NCBI RefSeq assembly: GCF_965638725.1
Contig: NC_134975.1
Coordinates: forward strand, 558,861 to 622,860
DNA: 64,000 nucleotides
Direction of reading: 5' to 3'
DNA from: Aptenodytes patagonicus
Taxonomy: Eukaryota > Chordata > Aves > Sphenisciformes > Spheniscidae
The position numbers and the translations under genes were made by a program. Below are positions 51,201 to 60,938 of the stretch, piece by piece. Within the stretch, counting starts at the first letter, position 1; every line of letters starts with the position of its first letter. Under the pieces are notes generated by a model. The model was given only the letters and a program-made list of their open reading frames with translations, made no database searches and had not been told where the DNA came from.

Positions 51201-53292
51201 GGGCCCCCAGGGGCTTCGCCGTTGCGCCGGCAGCACCCCCCCTCGCCCCGCAGCAGCCGCTCGGCCAAAGCGCTGAGCAGGGCCCCCCGCGGTGGCGCAG
51301 CCTCCTCCGGCGAGGAGCAGGGGCTGCCCTCAGCCCCCCGCCACCCCCCAGCAGCCCCCGGCCCCCGCAGCGGGCAGGGGGGCCAGCCTGGGGCAGCACA
51401 GGGCTCAGGGGAGCCGGGGGAGGCCGGGGGGGGCCCCAGCAGTGGGTCCGTCTCCTCCAGCTTGCGCAGCACCTCCAGGATCTGGGCTTTCTTCTTGAAG
51501 AAGGGGGAGAGGGCGTCCAGAGGGGGGGCACCGGGGCTGAGCCCGGGGCTGCCCGACGGCACCGGCGGGGTCACCTGCGGGGACCGGGCACTGTCACCCC
51601 ATGGGCACCCAGCGCTGAGCCCCACGACACCGTGCTGGGGCTGGGGTGGTGGGGCTGGGAGAGGGGGATGCCCTGGGGACACCACAGGTGGAGGGGGACG
51701 GGGAGAGGGATGCAATGGGGTTTGGGATGGGGACACAACGGGGTCGGGGACGGGGACACCGGGGGCAAAGGGGTTTGGAACCGGGGACGTCACAGGTGGA
51801 GGGGCTCAGAGAGGGGGATGCCAGCGACTCAGAGAAGGGGACACCACAGGCTCAGGGGCAGGGACACCGTGGGCAGTCGGGCTTGGAGAGGGCGATGCCA
51901 CAGGCTCAGGGATGGGGACACTATGGACCCAGGGAAGGGGACAGAGGGGAGGACACCACAGGCACAGAAAGCAGCGTACCACAGGCGTGGGGACACCGCA
52001 GGCTTGGAAAAGGCAATAGCTTGGGAAGGGGGATGCCACAGCCCGGAGAGGGGGACACTGGAGCAGGGGGGTTCAGAGACGCCGGTACCCACCTCCAGCG
52101 GGGCGATGCAATGACTGGGGGTCAGCGGCGGGGGCGGCTGCTCAGTGGAGCCCGGCTGGGGGCTGGCTGCGGCATCCAGGGGCACCGGCACCGGGTGCAG
52201 TGGCAGCTGGAGAGGAGGGAGATGCTGGGTTAAGCTTTGAGGGGGGCTCTGCCCTGTGACCCCCATCAGGACCAACACAGCCCCAGACGCACCTGGGGCA
52301 GGGATCCAGCCGAGAGCTGCAGCTTCTGCTGGAAGAGGTCGCTCAGCGCCTGGTTCTGGCGCTCCAGGTCAAAGACCCGTTTCTTCAGCTTGATGCACTC
52401 CTCACGCAGGTCCTGGCCGGGGCGGGAGGAGGGGGCGTCAGCTGGGACCCCCCCCAGTCCTCCTCCAGCCCACCCGCCGCCCCCCACAACCCCCCGACAC
52501 CCACCTTCTGGTTGAGCAGCGCCTGCACCACATGGTTGGCAACCTGGGGAGCAGAGGGGGGGGGCCTGGGTGGGGTGCAAGGGCATGCGCAGCCCTGTGC
52601 TCTGGCACACGTGTGTGCACACGTGTCCCACGTGCCCCCCCCCCCCCCCCGGTACCTCGTCCAGGCAGCGCTCGTACGTCTCCCGCTGGTTCTCGTTGGC
52701 CTGAGCCAGGGCCGAGTTCTCTGCCTGCAGACAGAGCAGGGACGGCTCAGGGGACACGGCACAGGGGCACGGGTGCCTGGACCCCAGGGGACCCCTCCTC
52801 TGCCTGGTGGGACCCAGGGCCACGCATGGAAGGACGGGGCTGCCCCAGGAGCGGTGGCACACGAGGGCCACGGAAAGCAGGAAAGTGCTTCCCCCCACCG
52901 TGGCGTCTGGGCTGCTGGCTCCGTGGCACCAGCCACGGCTGCCTGGTAGCACTGGATGCACGATGGCAGTGGCCATGGCTGCACGGTGGCCATGGCTGCA
53001 CGGTGGCACAGGCCACGGCTGCCTGAAGGCAATGGCCACAGCTGCCCGAAGGCAATGGCCACGGCTGCCTGGTGGCCATGGCTGCCCTGGAGGCCCTAGT
53101 TTCTGGTAGCCATGGCTGCCCAGTGGCACCAGCCACGGCTGCCCGGTGGTCCCGGCTCTCAGTGGTCCCAGCTGCCAGCCCCCACCGTACCTCCAGCTCC
53201 CGCAGCCGCTGCAGGAGCTCATGGCTGGTGCCCGTCTCGCCAAGTGCCACGGGGCTCCCATCTCCCGGCGCCTCGGCCACGCTCTCCGACAT
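48297..53292 (-). CDS. NCKAP5L: NCKAP5-like protein (Cep169), complete, 11 coding exons
   Basis: Centrosomal and microtubule plus-end protein that binds EB1 and CDK5RAP2 and stabilises microtubules. Coding exons in transcript order: 53191-53292, 52656-52724, 52505-52543, 52293-52412, 52093-52206, 49833-51574, 49587-49740, 49400-49478, 48998-49291, 48659-48798, 48297-48533; phases sum to 1029 aa. MSESVAEAPGDGSPVALGE leads into a coiled coil (ELLQRLRELE, AENSALAQANENQRETYE, LREECIKLKKRVFDLERQ). The 1.7 kb exon encodes a proline-rich disordered part with the SxIP motif TSKIP (near 51010) for EB1. Conserved blocks HSAIEEKVMKGIEENVLRL and TACGSLTRTL-like AACGSLTRTLDSGIGTFPP follow, and the end is ESLSDSLYDSLSSCGSQG. 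It is shorter than human because the disordered segments are reduced. Confidence 0.95.
51640..52090. repeat. CACAGGCTCAGGGAxGGGGACAC minisatellite in an NCKAP5L intron
   Basis: Units of roughly 27-33 bases with GGGGACACCACAGG, GGCTCAGGGA and GGGGATGCCACAGG words fill the intron between exons 49833-51574 and 52093-52206. It is noncoding. Confidence 0.75.
52925..53165. repeat. GGCCACGGCTGCCYGGTGGC minisatellite in NCKAP5L intron
   Basis: About nine to ten units of 24-27 bases (CATGGCTGCACGGTGGC, CACGGCTGCCTGAAGGCAATGG) end next to the donor side of the first coding exon. It is noncoding; open frames on both strands read as repeats. Confidence 0.8.
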
Positions 53293-53376
53293 CGCTGGCT
53301 GCAGGGGGACGCACGTCAGGCCGGGGTCCCCGCTGGCCGGCACTGCCAGGCCCTGGGCAGCCCGGACCCCCCTTAC

Positions 53377-53418
53377 CTTGCTTGGGACGTCCCCAGCCCC
53401 GTCCCTCCGCAGTGTCAC
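53377..53418 (-). other. NCKAP5L: NCKAP5L noncoding exon
   Basis: A 42-bp exon on minus with acceptor CCCACAG before GTGACACTGCGG and donor CAAG|GTAAGG. It lies just upstream of the exon with the start codon and fits as a 5'UTR exon. Transcript support is not available. Confidence 0.45.
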
Positions 53419-53589
53419 CTGTGGGGGAGAACGGGGCTGAGGTGGGGGACGAAGCCTCGGGGGAGCCCTGGGGCCAAGCCCTGACCCCACCGGCACCAGC
53501 ACCCGGAGCCACAGGGACCCCTCCTGCTGCCCAGCCACCCATGTCCCTTCCCGGGGCGTGCAGGGACCCTGGGAGGAGCACCAGCCCCG

Positions 53590-53705
53590 AGGCACCGGGA
53601 TGCACAGCACCCCCGGTACCGGCACCAGGGCACCGGGATGCACAGCACCCCCGGGGCTGACACCAGCCTCGGGGCACCGGAATGCGCAGCACCCGGTGCA
53701 CAGGA
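53590..53705. repeat. 38-bp-period repeat near NCKAP5L 5' region
   Basis: About three copies of a unit carrying GGCACCGGGATGCACAGCAC. A small GC-rich tandem repeat, noncoding. Confidence 0.6.
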
Positions 53706-53911
53706 CCCCCGGCGTGCAGACGGGCCCCCCCCCGGCTCTAGCCCCGGTGCCGGACACCCCGCTTCCCCCGGGGCTTCCCCCGGCGCCGGTGCCTCCCCGC
53801 ACCGCTCGCCCCATGCGCGCCGGAACAGGGGCCGGCCCCGAGCACCGGGCACCGGCACCGGCCCCAGCCTGGGCCCCCCCCGCCGCGCTCCCGCCCCCGC
53901 CGCGCACTCAC

Positions 53912-54060
53912 GCCCGGGGCTCCCGGCGGCGCCGCCCGTCCCCGCTCAGCGCGGCCCCGGGACCGGTCCCGGCGGCGGCGGCGGCTCCATCCCGACCCGG
54001 CCCGGCCGCGCTATTGTTGGGAGGCGGCGGCGGCCCGGCTCCGCCTTCCCGCCGCGGCCG
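53912..54060 (-). promoter_or_regulatory. NCKAP5L: NCKAP5L proximal CpG-island promoter and first exon
   Basis: CpG-dense GCC-repeat-rich block on minus that ends in a donor (CCCCGGGC|GTGAGTG) at 53910-53911. It is one of two candidate first exons. The plus-strand sequence CTATTGTTGG at about 54011 carries an inverted, CCAAC-like box. The start site is not defined. Confidence 0.45.
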
Positions 54061-54099
54061 GGGAGGAGCCGGGGCCGCCGCCGCCGCCGCCCCCGGTGC

Positions 54100-56420
54100 G
54101 CGGCTCCGCCAGCGCCAGCCCTGGGCAGGGAGCACCGGGGAACCGGCACGGGGGATCCGGGGCACCGGGGACCCCCGGGAGAGGCGGCACCGGGACACCG
54201 GGCATCCCGGGAGAGAAAGCATCGGGCATCCCCATTGCGGCACCGGGCACCCCCGGGGGTACAGGGCACCCCACGGAGAGGGACCCCCCTGGGGCACCCA
54301 GCACCCTTTGGAGAGGGACCCCCAGGACCTTGGGCACCCTTCGGGGAGGCCCCTGGGGCTCCAGGCACGGAGCCGTGCTGTGGCTCCAGGCCGTGGCCCC
54401 CACCCTGCACCCCAGGAGCTGGGCAGGGGTTGGGGTTCACACGGGGCCACGCGGCTCCAGCTCACCCAGACCCGGCGGGGGGGTTCAGCGGTGCAGGGGG
54501 AACCAGAGGGGACAACAGGAGGGTCTGGGTGTGATGGAGGTGGCGAGGCCGGGAGGGAGGTCACTGGAAGCAGGCGAGGTTGGGGTGCATGCAGCGCTTG
54601 TGACAGCCCTGTCCCCTGCCGGGGACCCCACATGGCTGCCCCATGGGTGGGAGCGCTGGGGGCCGCCAGACGGCCCCGGAGCAAACTCTGCCACCTTCTC
54701 CCACCCAGCGCAACGACAGCAGCAAAAACAACCGGAGCGCCAGTATTTACAGCCCCCATCGGCGCAGCGGGGACGGGTGCAGAGAGGGGCTGTGGGATGC
54801 TCCCCGCGTCCCCACCAAGCCCCAAGCCAGCCGTCCCCAACCCGATGTGCTGCGTGACCTTGGCCACACACCCTGGGACCCCGCTGGCACCATGCACAGC
54901 AGCACCGTGCACCCTCACCGGCACACGCGGCCGGACCTCGCACATGCTGTCCCTGTCCTCCTGCAGCCCGCAGGGCCAGCAGCAAACCCAGGCGGGTCCC
55001 CAGGGCGGCCCATGGTGCCCGTGGGCTCGTGGGCCCCCCTCGCGCTGCCCCCGGCGCAGGAAGCGGCCCCGGGGCCGGCGGCTCCGGCTGCGTCACGGGG
55101 GGAAGTGAGGCTCTGTCTGGAGGGGAAGAGCAGCCCGCGGCCCCCCCAGGCCCCACCAGCAGGGCATGGCCAGGGGGGCCCCGACAGATGGACGGCGCAG
55201 CCATCCCCTCCCCCAGCACAGGGCCCCGCAGGGGCAGCATGAGGGTCCCTGTGGGGAGGGGGATGCAGCTCCAGCAGAGCCAGGGGCACCCAGAGCCCAT
55301 GTCCCCCTCCCCAGTCCCCCCTGGTCACCCTGGGCCAAGGGACAGCAGCCGCTCGCACCCGCCGCCCCAGGCACCGCGGGGACACAGCACGTGCCCAAAC
55401 CACGCGGCTGTGGACATGCCAGCACGGCAGGGAACAGTCCCCTGCACCCGGACCATGGTGCCACGGCACGGCCGCAACAGGCTGGCCTTGGCCTGCCCCA
55501 CACCAGGGTCCCCACCCCAAGCCCGGGGACATGGGGTGACAGCCCCAAGTGTCCCCAACCCAGCTGGGCTGCAGGGGCTGGGCTGCTCTTGGGGCAGCCA
55601 GGACACAATGGGGACAGTGGGGACAGCGGGGATGCACCGGGGACAGCGAGGACACCCCGGGGACGGCCAAGGATGCACCAGGGACAAGTGGGATGTGCTG
55701 GAGAAACAGCCTTGGGGTAGCAGGGACACGTTGAGGACAGCTGAGACTCACCAGGGACACACCAGCGACAGCCAGGATGCAGTGGGGACACTGGGGACAT
55801 ACCAGGGACAGCCAGGATGCAGTGGGGACACTGGGGACAGCCAGGATGCAGTGGGGACAGCAGAGACACATGGGGGACAGCCGGGATGTACCAGGGACAG
55901 TGGGGACCGGTGGGTGGGATGGAGGACAGTGGGGGACACACCAGTGACAGCCAGGATGCACTGGGGACACTGGGGACACAGCAGGGACAGCCAGGGCACA
56001 GCAGGGAGAGACGGGGAGAGAGCCTGGATGTACCAGGGGATGGTGGGGACACACCGGGGACATCGGGGACAGACTGGGGACAGGCGGGATGCGCCGGGGG
56101 CACATGGGATGTTCTGGGGACAACAGCCCGGGGACAGCAGGGACATGCAGCCGGGACAGCCGGGATAGACCGGGAGGCACCGGGGACGTATGGGGGGCAC
56201 CGGCCGGGACTCCCCGCACCGCTTTGCCCGGGGGACCCCTGGCTCCGCCGCCCAGGCCCCCCTCCGCGGCACGTTCCGGTGCCCGGTGGCAGCGGGGACC
56301 CCCCTCCGCACCGCGGGGCTGCCGGGGTCCCCGAGCTGCGGCCCGACTTCCCCGGGGAGCTCCCGGCGCCGCCGCCGCTCCCCGCCCGCCCTCCCGCCGC
56401 GGCGCGGCGCGGCCGGACTC
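54100..56420. other. NCKAP5L upstream intron or spacer
   Basis: About 2.3 kb between the two candidate NCKAP5L first exons. It contains CACCGGGCACCCC-type words (54120-54360) and the GGGGACA minisatellite at 55590-56195, listed separately. Open frames of up to 516 codons here have no family resemblance or splice support. I see no further gene. Confidence 0.5.
55590..56195. repeat. GGGGACAxxCAGGATGCA minisatellite
   Basis: Units of about 20-36 bases made from ACTGGGGACA, CAGCCAGGATGCAGTGGGG and ACACCAGGGACAG run for about 600 bp. Copies near 55760-55860 are nearly identical. It is noncoding. Confidence 0.85.
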
Positions 56421-56422
56421 AC

Positions 56423-56920
56423 CGGGGGCTACGGCGGGGCGGCGGCGGCGGCGGCGCGGGGCGGCATGGCGGGGACCGGGGCCGGGGCCGGGACCGGGGC
56501 CGGGGCTGGCCCGGCGGCGGCGGCGGTGATGTCATGGCTCCACCGGGCCGGCTCCGCCCTGCGCCCCCGCCGCCGCCAATCCGCGCCCGGGGGCGGCGGG
56601 GTGGGGTGGGGGGTGGGGGGTCCCGTGGCGGCGGGGACGGCGGGTCTCCCGGTACCGCCGCCGCATCCCCTCCCTGGGACCGGGCTCGTTCCCCCGGCCC
56701 GGTGCCTCCCCCCACCCCGATCCCCGGAGCTGCCCGAATGGGACCCGGTGCCCCCCGGACCGCGCACAGCGCCCGGCCCCACCCCGACGGGGATACGGCA
56801 CCGAGCGACCGGGACCCCGCTGCCCCGGGCCGGGACCGGGCCGACCCGCGCCCCACGGAGCCCGCACGGGCTGGGCCCGGCTCTGCTGCCCCCCCCCCGC
56901 CGCAGCCGCCGAGCTCCACG
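56423..56920 (-). promoter_or_regulatory. NCKAP5L: NCKAP5L distal CpG-island promoter and alternative first exon
   Basis: Dense CpG island rich in GCCGCC with a donor on minus (AGCCCCCG|GTGAGTC) at 56421-56422. An inverted CCAAT box (ATTGG on minus; CCAAT on plus at about 56577) lies within it. This is the likely main or alternative promoter of NCKAP5L. Only about 230 bp separate its upper edge from the KANSL2 polyadenylation signal. Confidence 0.5.
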
Positions 56921-57147
56921 ATGTGAAGGACCGAAATAAGGCCGGGGCTCCCACCGGCAGCAGGACCGGAGGTTTGAGGAGCAGAGGGGGTCCCCCTCGC
57001 CGGGAGGGGGGGGGGTTCATCACCCCAGGGCGGCCCCGAACCCCCCCAGGACGGCAAGAGCCGCTCCATCCTTCAGCTCTTCCACCACCATCCCCAGCCC
57101 ACCCTTGCCGCAGGACACGGGGACACTTGGGCGCCCATCTCCATCGC

Positions 57148-57153
57148 TTTATT
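57148..57153 (-). terminator. KANSL2: KANSL2 polyadenylation signal (AATAAA, minus strand)
   Basis: TTTATT on plus. It lies about 460 bases downstream of the KANSL2 stop codon on the minus strand and is followed by a GT-containing stretch. It defines a 3'UTR of about 0.5 kb (57130-57609), in which I see nothing else. Confidence 0.7.
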
Positions 57154-57609
57154 GTGGAGGTTACCCGCGGGAGGGAACCTCCTCCCCCGACCGAAAAAAC
57201 GTTACAGGGACCTCATCACGCCCCTGGCCTCAGAGCCCCCCCAGGACACAAGAGGCACGGACCATTTCCCACGGCAAAGGACCCCCCAACTCCGGTGAGC
57301 GTGGAGAGCCGCCCCGTTCTTTCCCCGCCTCGAGTCCCCCTACGGCTTTTGCCCTGGCCAGCCCGGCCCCACAGCGAGGGCAGGCAGAGCCAGGGGAAGG
57401 AGGGTCTGGGGTCCCCGCTCTGGAGTTTCAGCCCCCGCCGCTCCAGGAATGATGCCGGCAGAGGAGCTGGAGCTGCGGCTCAGCCCGGTGCTGGGCAAGG
57501 ACACCGGCACCTGCAGGTTTTCCACACGTGTCCCACCGACGGGCTCCGCCGCGACTCGGCACGAGGGAGGATTCACAAGGGAGGGTAGAGATGCCGCACG
57601 CTGCCAGTG

Positions 57610-60600
57610 TCAGCTCACGGATGCCGGCTCCAGGCTCCCGTTGGCGGCCGCTCCACGGGCCTGGGCGGAGGAGGCGGTTTCCTCCAGCCGCCTGTCGTCC
57701 CTGGGCCCTGGCCGGCACGCTGCCATGGGCAGGTGACTCTGTCGGGGACAGAAAAGGCACGGTGGGCTGGCTGCAGCGGGACGTGCCCGGGCAGAGGCGA
57801 GGGCAAGCCCAGCCTAGTGTCGCTCCCACACGAATTGGCCGTTCCACAGGGATGGGAGCGCCCACAGACCGGGAGACGTTTCCTTTGGGCTCCTGCTTGA
57901 AACCAACGGCTACAGCAAACCGGTGGTCTTCATTCAGGGCCTGGGGGGGGGGGGGTGTGGGTGGGTGTGTGTGCGCTCCAGAGCTAGGGTCCCCCCACCC
58001 CGATACTTGGCTCCCACCAGGGGGGAGGCACTGCGGGGACTCCTCGGCTGCAGGGACAGCGTCGGAGGGGGTGACAGGGAATGCAGGACGGGGCATCTGA
58101 GGACATCTCCAAAGACGACACCCTGTGGGCACGTCCTGAGCAAGCCACAAGCTCCGGGTGGGACACAAGAGGAGCAAGTTGCAAGAGAAAAATGAGACTG
58201 AAAAGGAGAAAGCAGAAACCCTTTGCCTAGAAGACAACAGCTTCCCTTAAAATCCCCAGATGGGAGAAAATGGGCTTCCCACAGCGGGTAGTCCCCAGCC
58301 TGCGAGACATCGCCACCGCGTCCCAGACAGCTCCCGCGACACCCGTCCCACGCACAGGAAGAGGGTGGCACCGAGCCACCCACAGAGAAGAGGCGACTGC
58401 CCATCCTCCGCCGCTCCCCGGGACCGGGCTCTGGCTCCCACGCCCTCAACACTCCCAATACCATCCAGACCGTGGGCGTAGCACGGGTCCGAATTCCGCT
58501 GCATGGGAGAGCAATCCCCTGAGGGCCTGGCTGCGTGGTGGGAGGGCAAATGGAGACTTGTCCCCCCAGGAAGACACATCCTCCAGCTCACCGCAGAGCC
58601 CCGGGGGGCGGTGGATCGCCCGGAGCAGGAGCTGTGCTACTGCTGGAAGCCCCCGGTGCGCTCTCCCAGCCGTACCTGCGCAGGCAGCTCGGCCGGAGGC
58701 TCGGCAGCCGGGGAGAAGACGAGGGCAGAGGAGCTCCCTCTGTCCGTCAGCGCCATCTGCGGAGGGATGCCTGGGTGGGAGGGCTCCTCCAGGGCCAGTA
58801 TGTCTATGGGGGCCTCGGCAACGTCTCTGAGGGACTGATCGAGGGCCACAGAAGGATCAAAGAGCAGAGGGGACGGGGGACACTGCATGCCATCGCCCAC
58901 CACGTCCAAGTCCTAGGAGAGAAAACACCGGGAGGGGCTCATCAGCAGGAGGGGTCCCGAGGAGCCTCTTGGGAGACAGAAGCACGAGTCCTCACAGCCT
59001 TTCTCCGCTACCCCCTCGAGCAGCAGGGCAGGAGCGGGCAGCAGGCCACTCTGCTGCTTTACAGGCAGAGGAGGAGGAAGGCAGAGCAGCGAGCACCGTG
59101 CCACCGGGCCCCTCAGCCTCGGCAGCTGGGAATGCAGCTACGGGGACCTCCTCCAGAAACGGCGTGATCCAGGCTGGGGGTGCCGCACTCCCACTGAAAA
59201 CAAGGTGTGGGGCACAAGGTCCGGAGCCCAGCGTGACGTGCCGCCCCCGAAGCATCCCTGCAGCAGCCAGGAGGGCTGTGAAAGGGTCCGATCCTGCCCT
59301 CCTCAGGACACCCAGAGCAGTCACCCCTCTCCCAGGATTTCACCCGACCCCCTTTGCTTGCCCTGACAGAACGTATTGGAGTGGACGGTCTCTGGCTTAC
59401 TCCTCCATCTGCCCTGCTCGCTGCCATCTGCTGCGTGCGTGGATAACCCCGCTGACGCCAGAGGCTGGGATTCCTGTGAGGCTATTGTTAGAGGACGGGG
59501 TTTGTTTTGGCTTTGGAGGGTGTTCCGACATCAAGGCAAGATGCCTGCGACTCACGAGTGGCACTCCACCAGCCTAGCGTGACGCGAGATAAAACACAGA
59601 TGCCCTACACAGCCGTAGCTCCGAATCCCTCCGAGCCAAGGACGGAGGGCTCTCGCAGGGTGTCTGCGGTTACATCCACGCACAGCTCGGGGCACAGGGC
59701 AGGAGCAAAGCACCCAGGTTCCTGCCTGAAGCACCCGAAACCCCGCACGGGGCGGGGGACCCTCTCGAAGGACAGGCTGGGGGAGAGAAACAGTCACGTT
59801 TTTCATTTCTGACCTGAAAAAAAACCCACCTCTCCCACAAAGGCTCTTTTTAACAGAGCGCAGCGCGCTGGCTCTGCCCCACAGGAAGGAGGGCTGGGAT
59901 CTGGTCCGATGCCCACCGAAGGCAGGGGGAGTGTTCCCTCGACCCCGGGGGTGCTGGGCCCAGCCTGACCCCACAGCAGCAGCACTTGCTCTTCCTGTGT
60001 TAACGCTGTGGCTGCTGCCATTCCTGGGACTCCACAGCTGCTGGCCATCCCTCCTCCACCAGCAAAGTCTGAAGTGGTTACGAGATTTACCTCCTGATAG
60101 AAGTGCTCAAGAACCTCAGGGGCATCCGAATACTAAAGCAAGTGACGCCTCGTTCAGAGGAGCGGCTCCAAACGACTGCAGTATATTTTTGTTTAAACAA
60201 ATTTCAGAGGATTTTAAGCATGTAGGCTTAACACGCATGCAGGACATCAGAATAATCTGGGGATTAAAATCCTCACGTACTCCTCATGGGAGAGAAGAGG
60301 GAAAAAAAAAAATCCTCTTTTTAAAAAGCCCCTAAATATAGGTTTAAACGGGAGCACAGCCCTTCTAAAGGGGCAGTCACCAACCCTACAGAAACAAACA
60401 TCTCCCAAACCTTTCGCATTCCTGCACGTTCTTCAAGAGACTCTCCTTCCCCAAGCCAGCAAGAACAAAAATAATTTTACATTATCTGTGCTGGGGAGGC
60501 AGTGCTTTACATGACATCCATGCGTGCTCCACAGAAAGCACCGGGTCTGCTGCACTGCAGCCCGCTCCACGAGCATTTCAGTGTGACTTCATGGCATGTA

Positions 60601-60938
60601 ACCAAAACAGCAATATTCAGGGGAAGCTTTTCTGCAGGACACGTTGCTTGCACACCACGGCCTAAAGCACACTGCACAACTTACATCGCTGAACTCCAGG
60701 GGCAAGCTCTCTGTGGGCTGGAGCTCAGCAGCGCTCAAGTACAGGTCCGTGGGGGCAGCTTCCAGCTCCTCAGGGACAGCCAGCACCTGCTCGGGTACGT
60801 ACATCTGCGGAGGCAACCGGAGATGGAGCGGGCAGCACGGATCCTCGGAGAGGCTCACGGGAACTGGCTTGTTGCAAGGCACTTCCTCGGAGCCTTGACA
60901 CGGTTTAAACAGAGTCTGATTAGTGTCCTGACAGATGT
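57610..60938 (-). CDS. KANSL2: KAT8 regulatory NSL complex subunit 2, 3' part, last three coding exons
   Basis: Subunit of the NSL complex, in which KAT8/MOF acetylates histone H4 at housekeeping promoters. Exons: 60685-60938 (84 codons plus 2 bases), 58676-58912 (79 codons), 57610-57738 (42 codons plus stop). The first carries [30 protein letters not shown] and [11 protein letters not shown], belonging to the second Cys/His zinc-binding module (zf-C3Hc3H family). The second starts [20 protein letters not shown], nearly identical to human. The last ends [13 protein letters not shown], matching human ATANGKPEPTSIS. I place the acceptor at CTTCCCAG|ACATCTG because it restores the human phase and the H-ICQD junction. 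Two snoRNAs lie in its introns. Upstream exons are outside the window. Confidence 0.95.
57815..57941 (-). ncRNA. H/ACA box snoRNA, SNORA2/SNORA34 family, copy 1 (last KANSL2 intron)
   Basis: A 127-nt block on the host strand in the last KANSL2 intron, about 76 bases before the last exon. It folds as two hairpins. The 5' one has base GGCCCTG/CAGG-A-GCC and upper stem ACCA-CGG/CCG-TGGT. The H box AAAGGA follows (57881-57886). The 3' hairpin has base CG-CTCCC/GGGAGCG and upper stem GGC, TCC/GGA, GCC. Then come ACA (57818-57820) and three end bases. The pockets lie 15 and 16 nt from the H and ACA boxes, as the H/ACA rule (14-16) asks. Human KANSL2 introns host SNORA2A, SNORA2B and SNORA34, so this is probably an orthologous member. 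The rRNA target was not worked out. Confidence 0.7.
58913..60684 (-). other. KANSL2: KANSL2 penultimate intron
   Basis: A 1.8 kb intron between the zinc-module exon and the DLDVVGDG exon, with good splice sites on both sides (donor GAT|GTAAGT-like, acceptor TCTCTCCTAG). I see no clear third snoRNA copy in it, though a diverged one cannot be excluded by eye. Confidence 0.6.

Noticed and set aside
57778-57917. Plus-strand reading of the duplicated block as an H/ACA snoRNA (ACACGA as H box, ACAGCA end)
   Set aside because: Boxes can be found, but the 5' hairpin is weak, the strand is opposite to the host gene, and differences between copies fall in its pocket. The minus-strand fold has better helices and correct pocket distances.
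57428-57949. Minus-strand frame [18 protein letters not shown]... after a CCCCAG acceptor as the last KANSL2 exon
   Set aside because: The true last exon (57610-57738) gives the conserved [13 protein letters not shown] end in the right phase. The block occurs again at 63.4 kb in another intron and folds as an H/ACA snoRNA.
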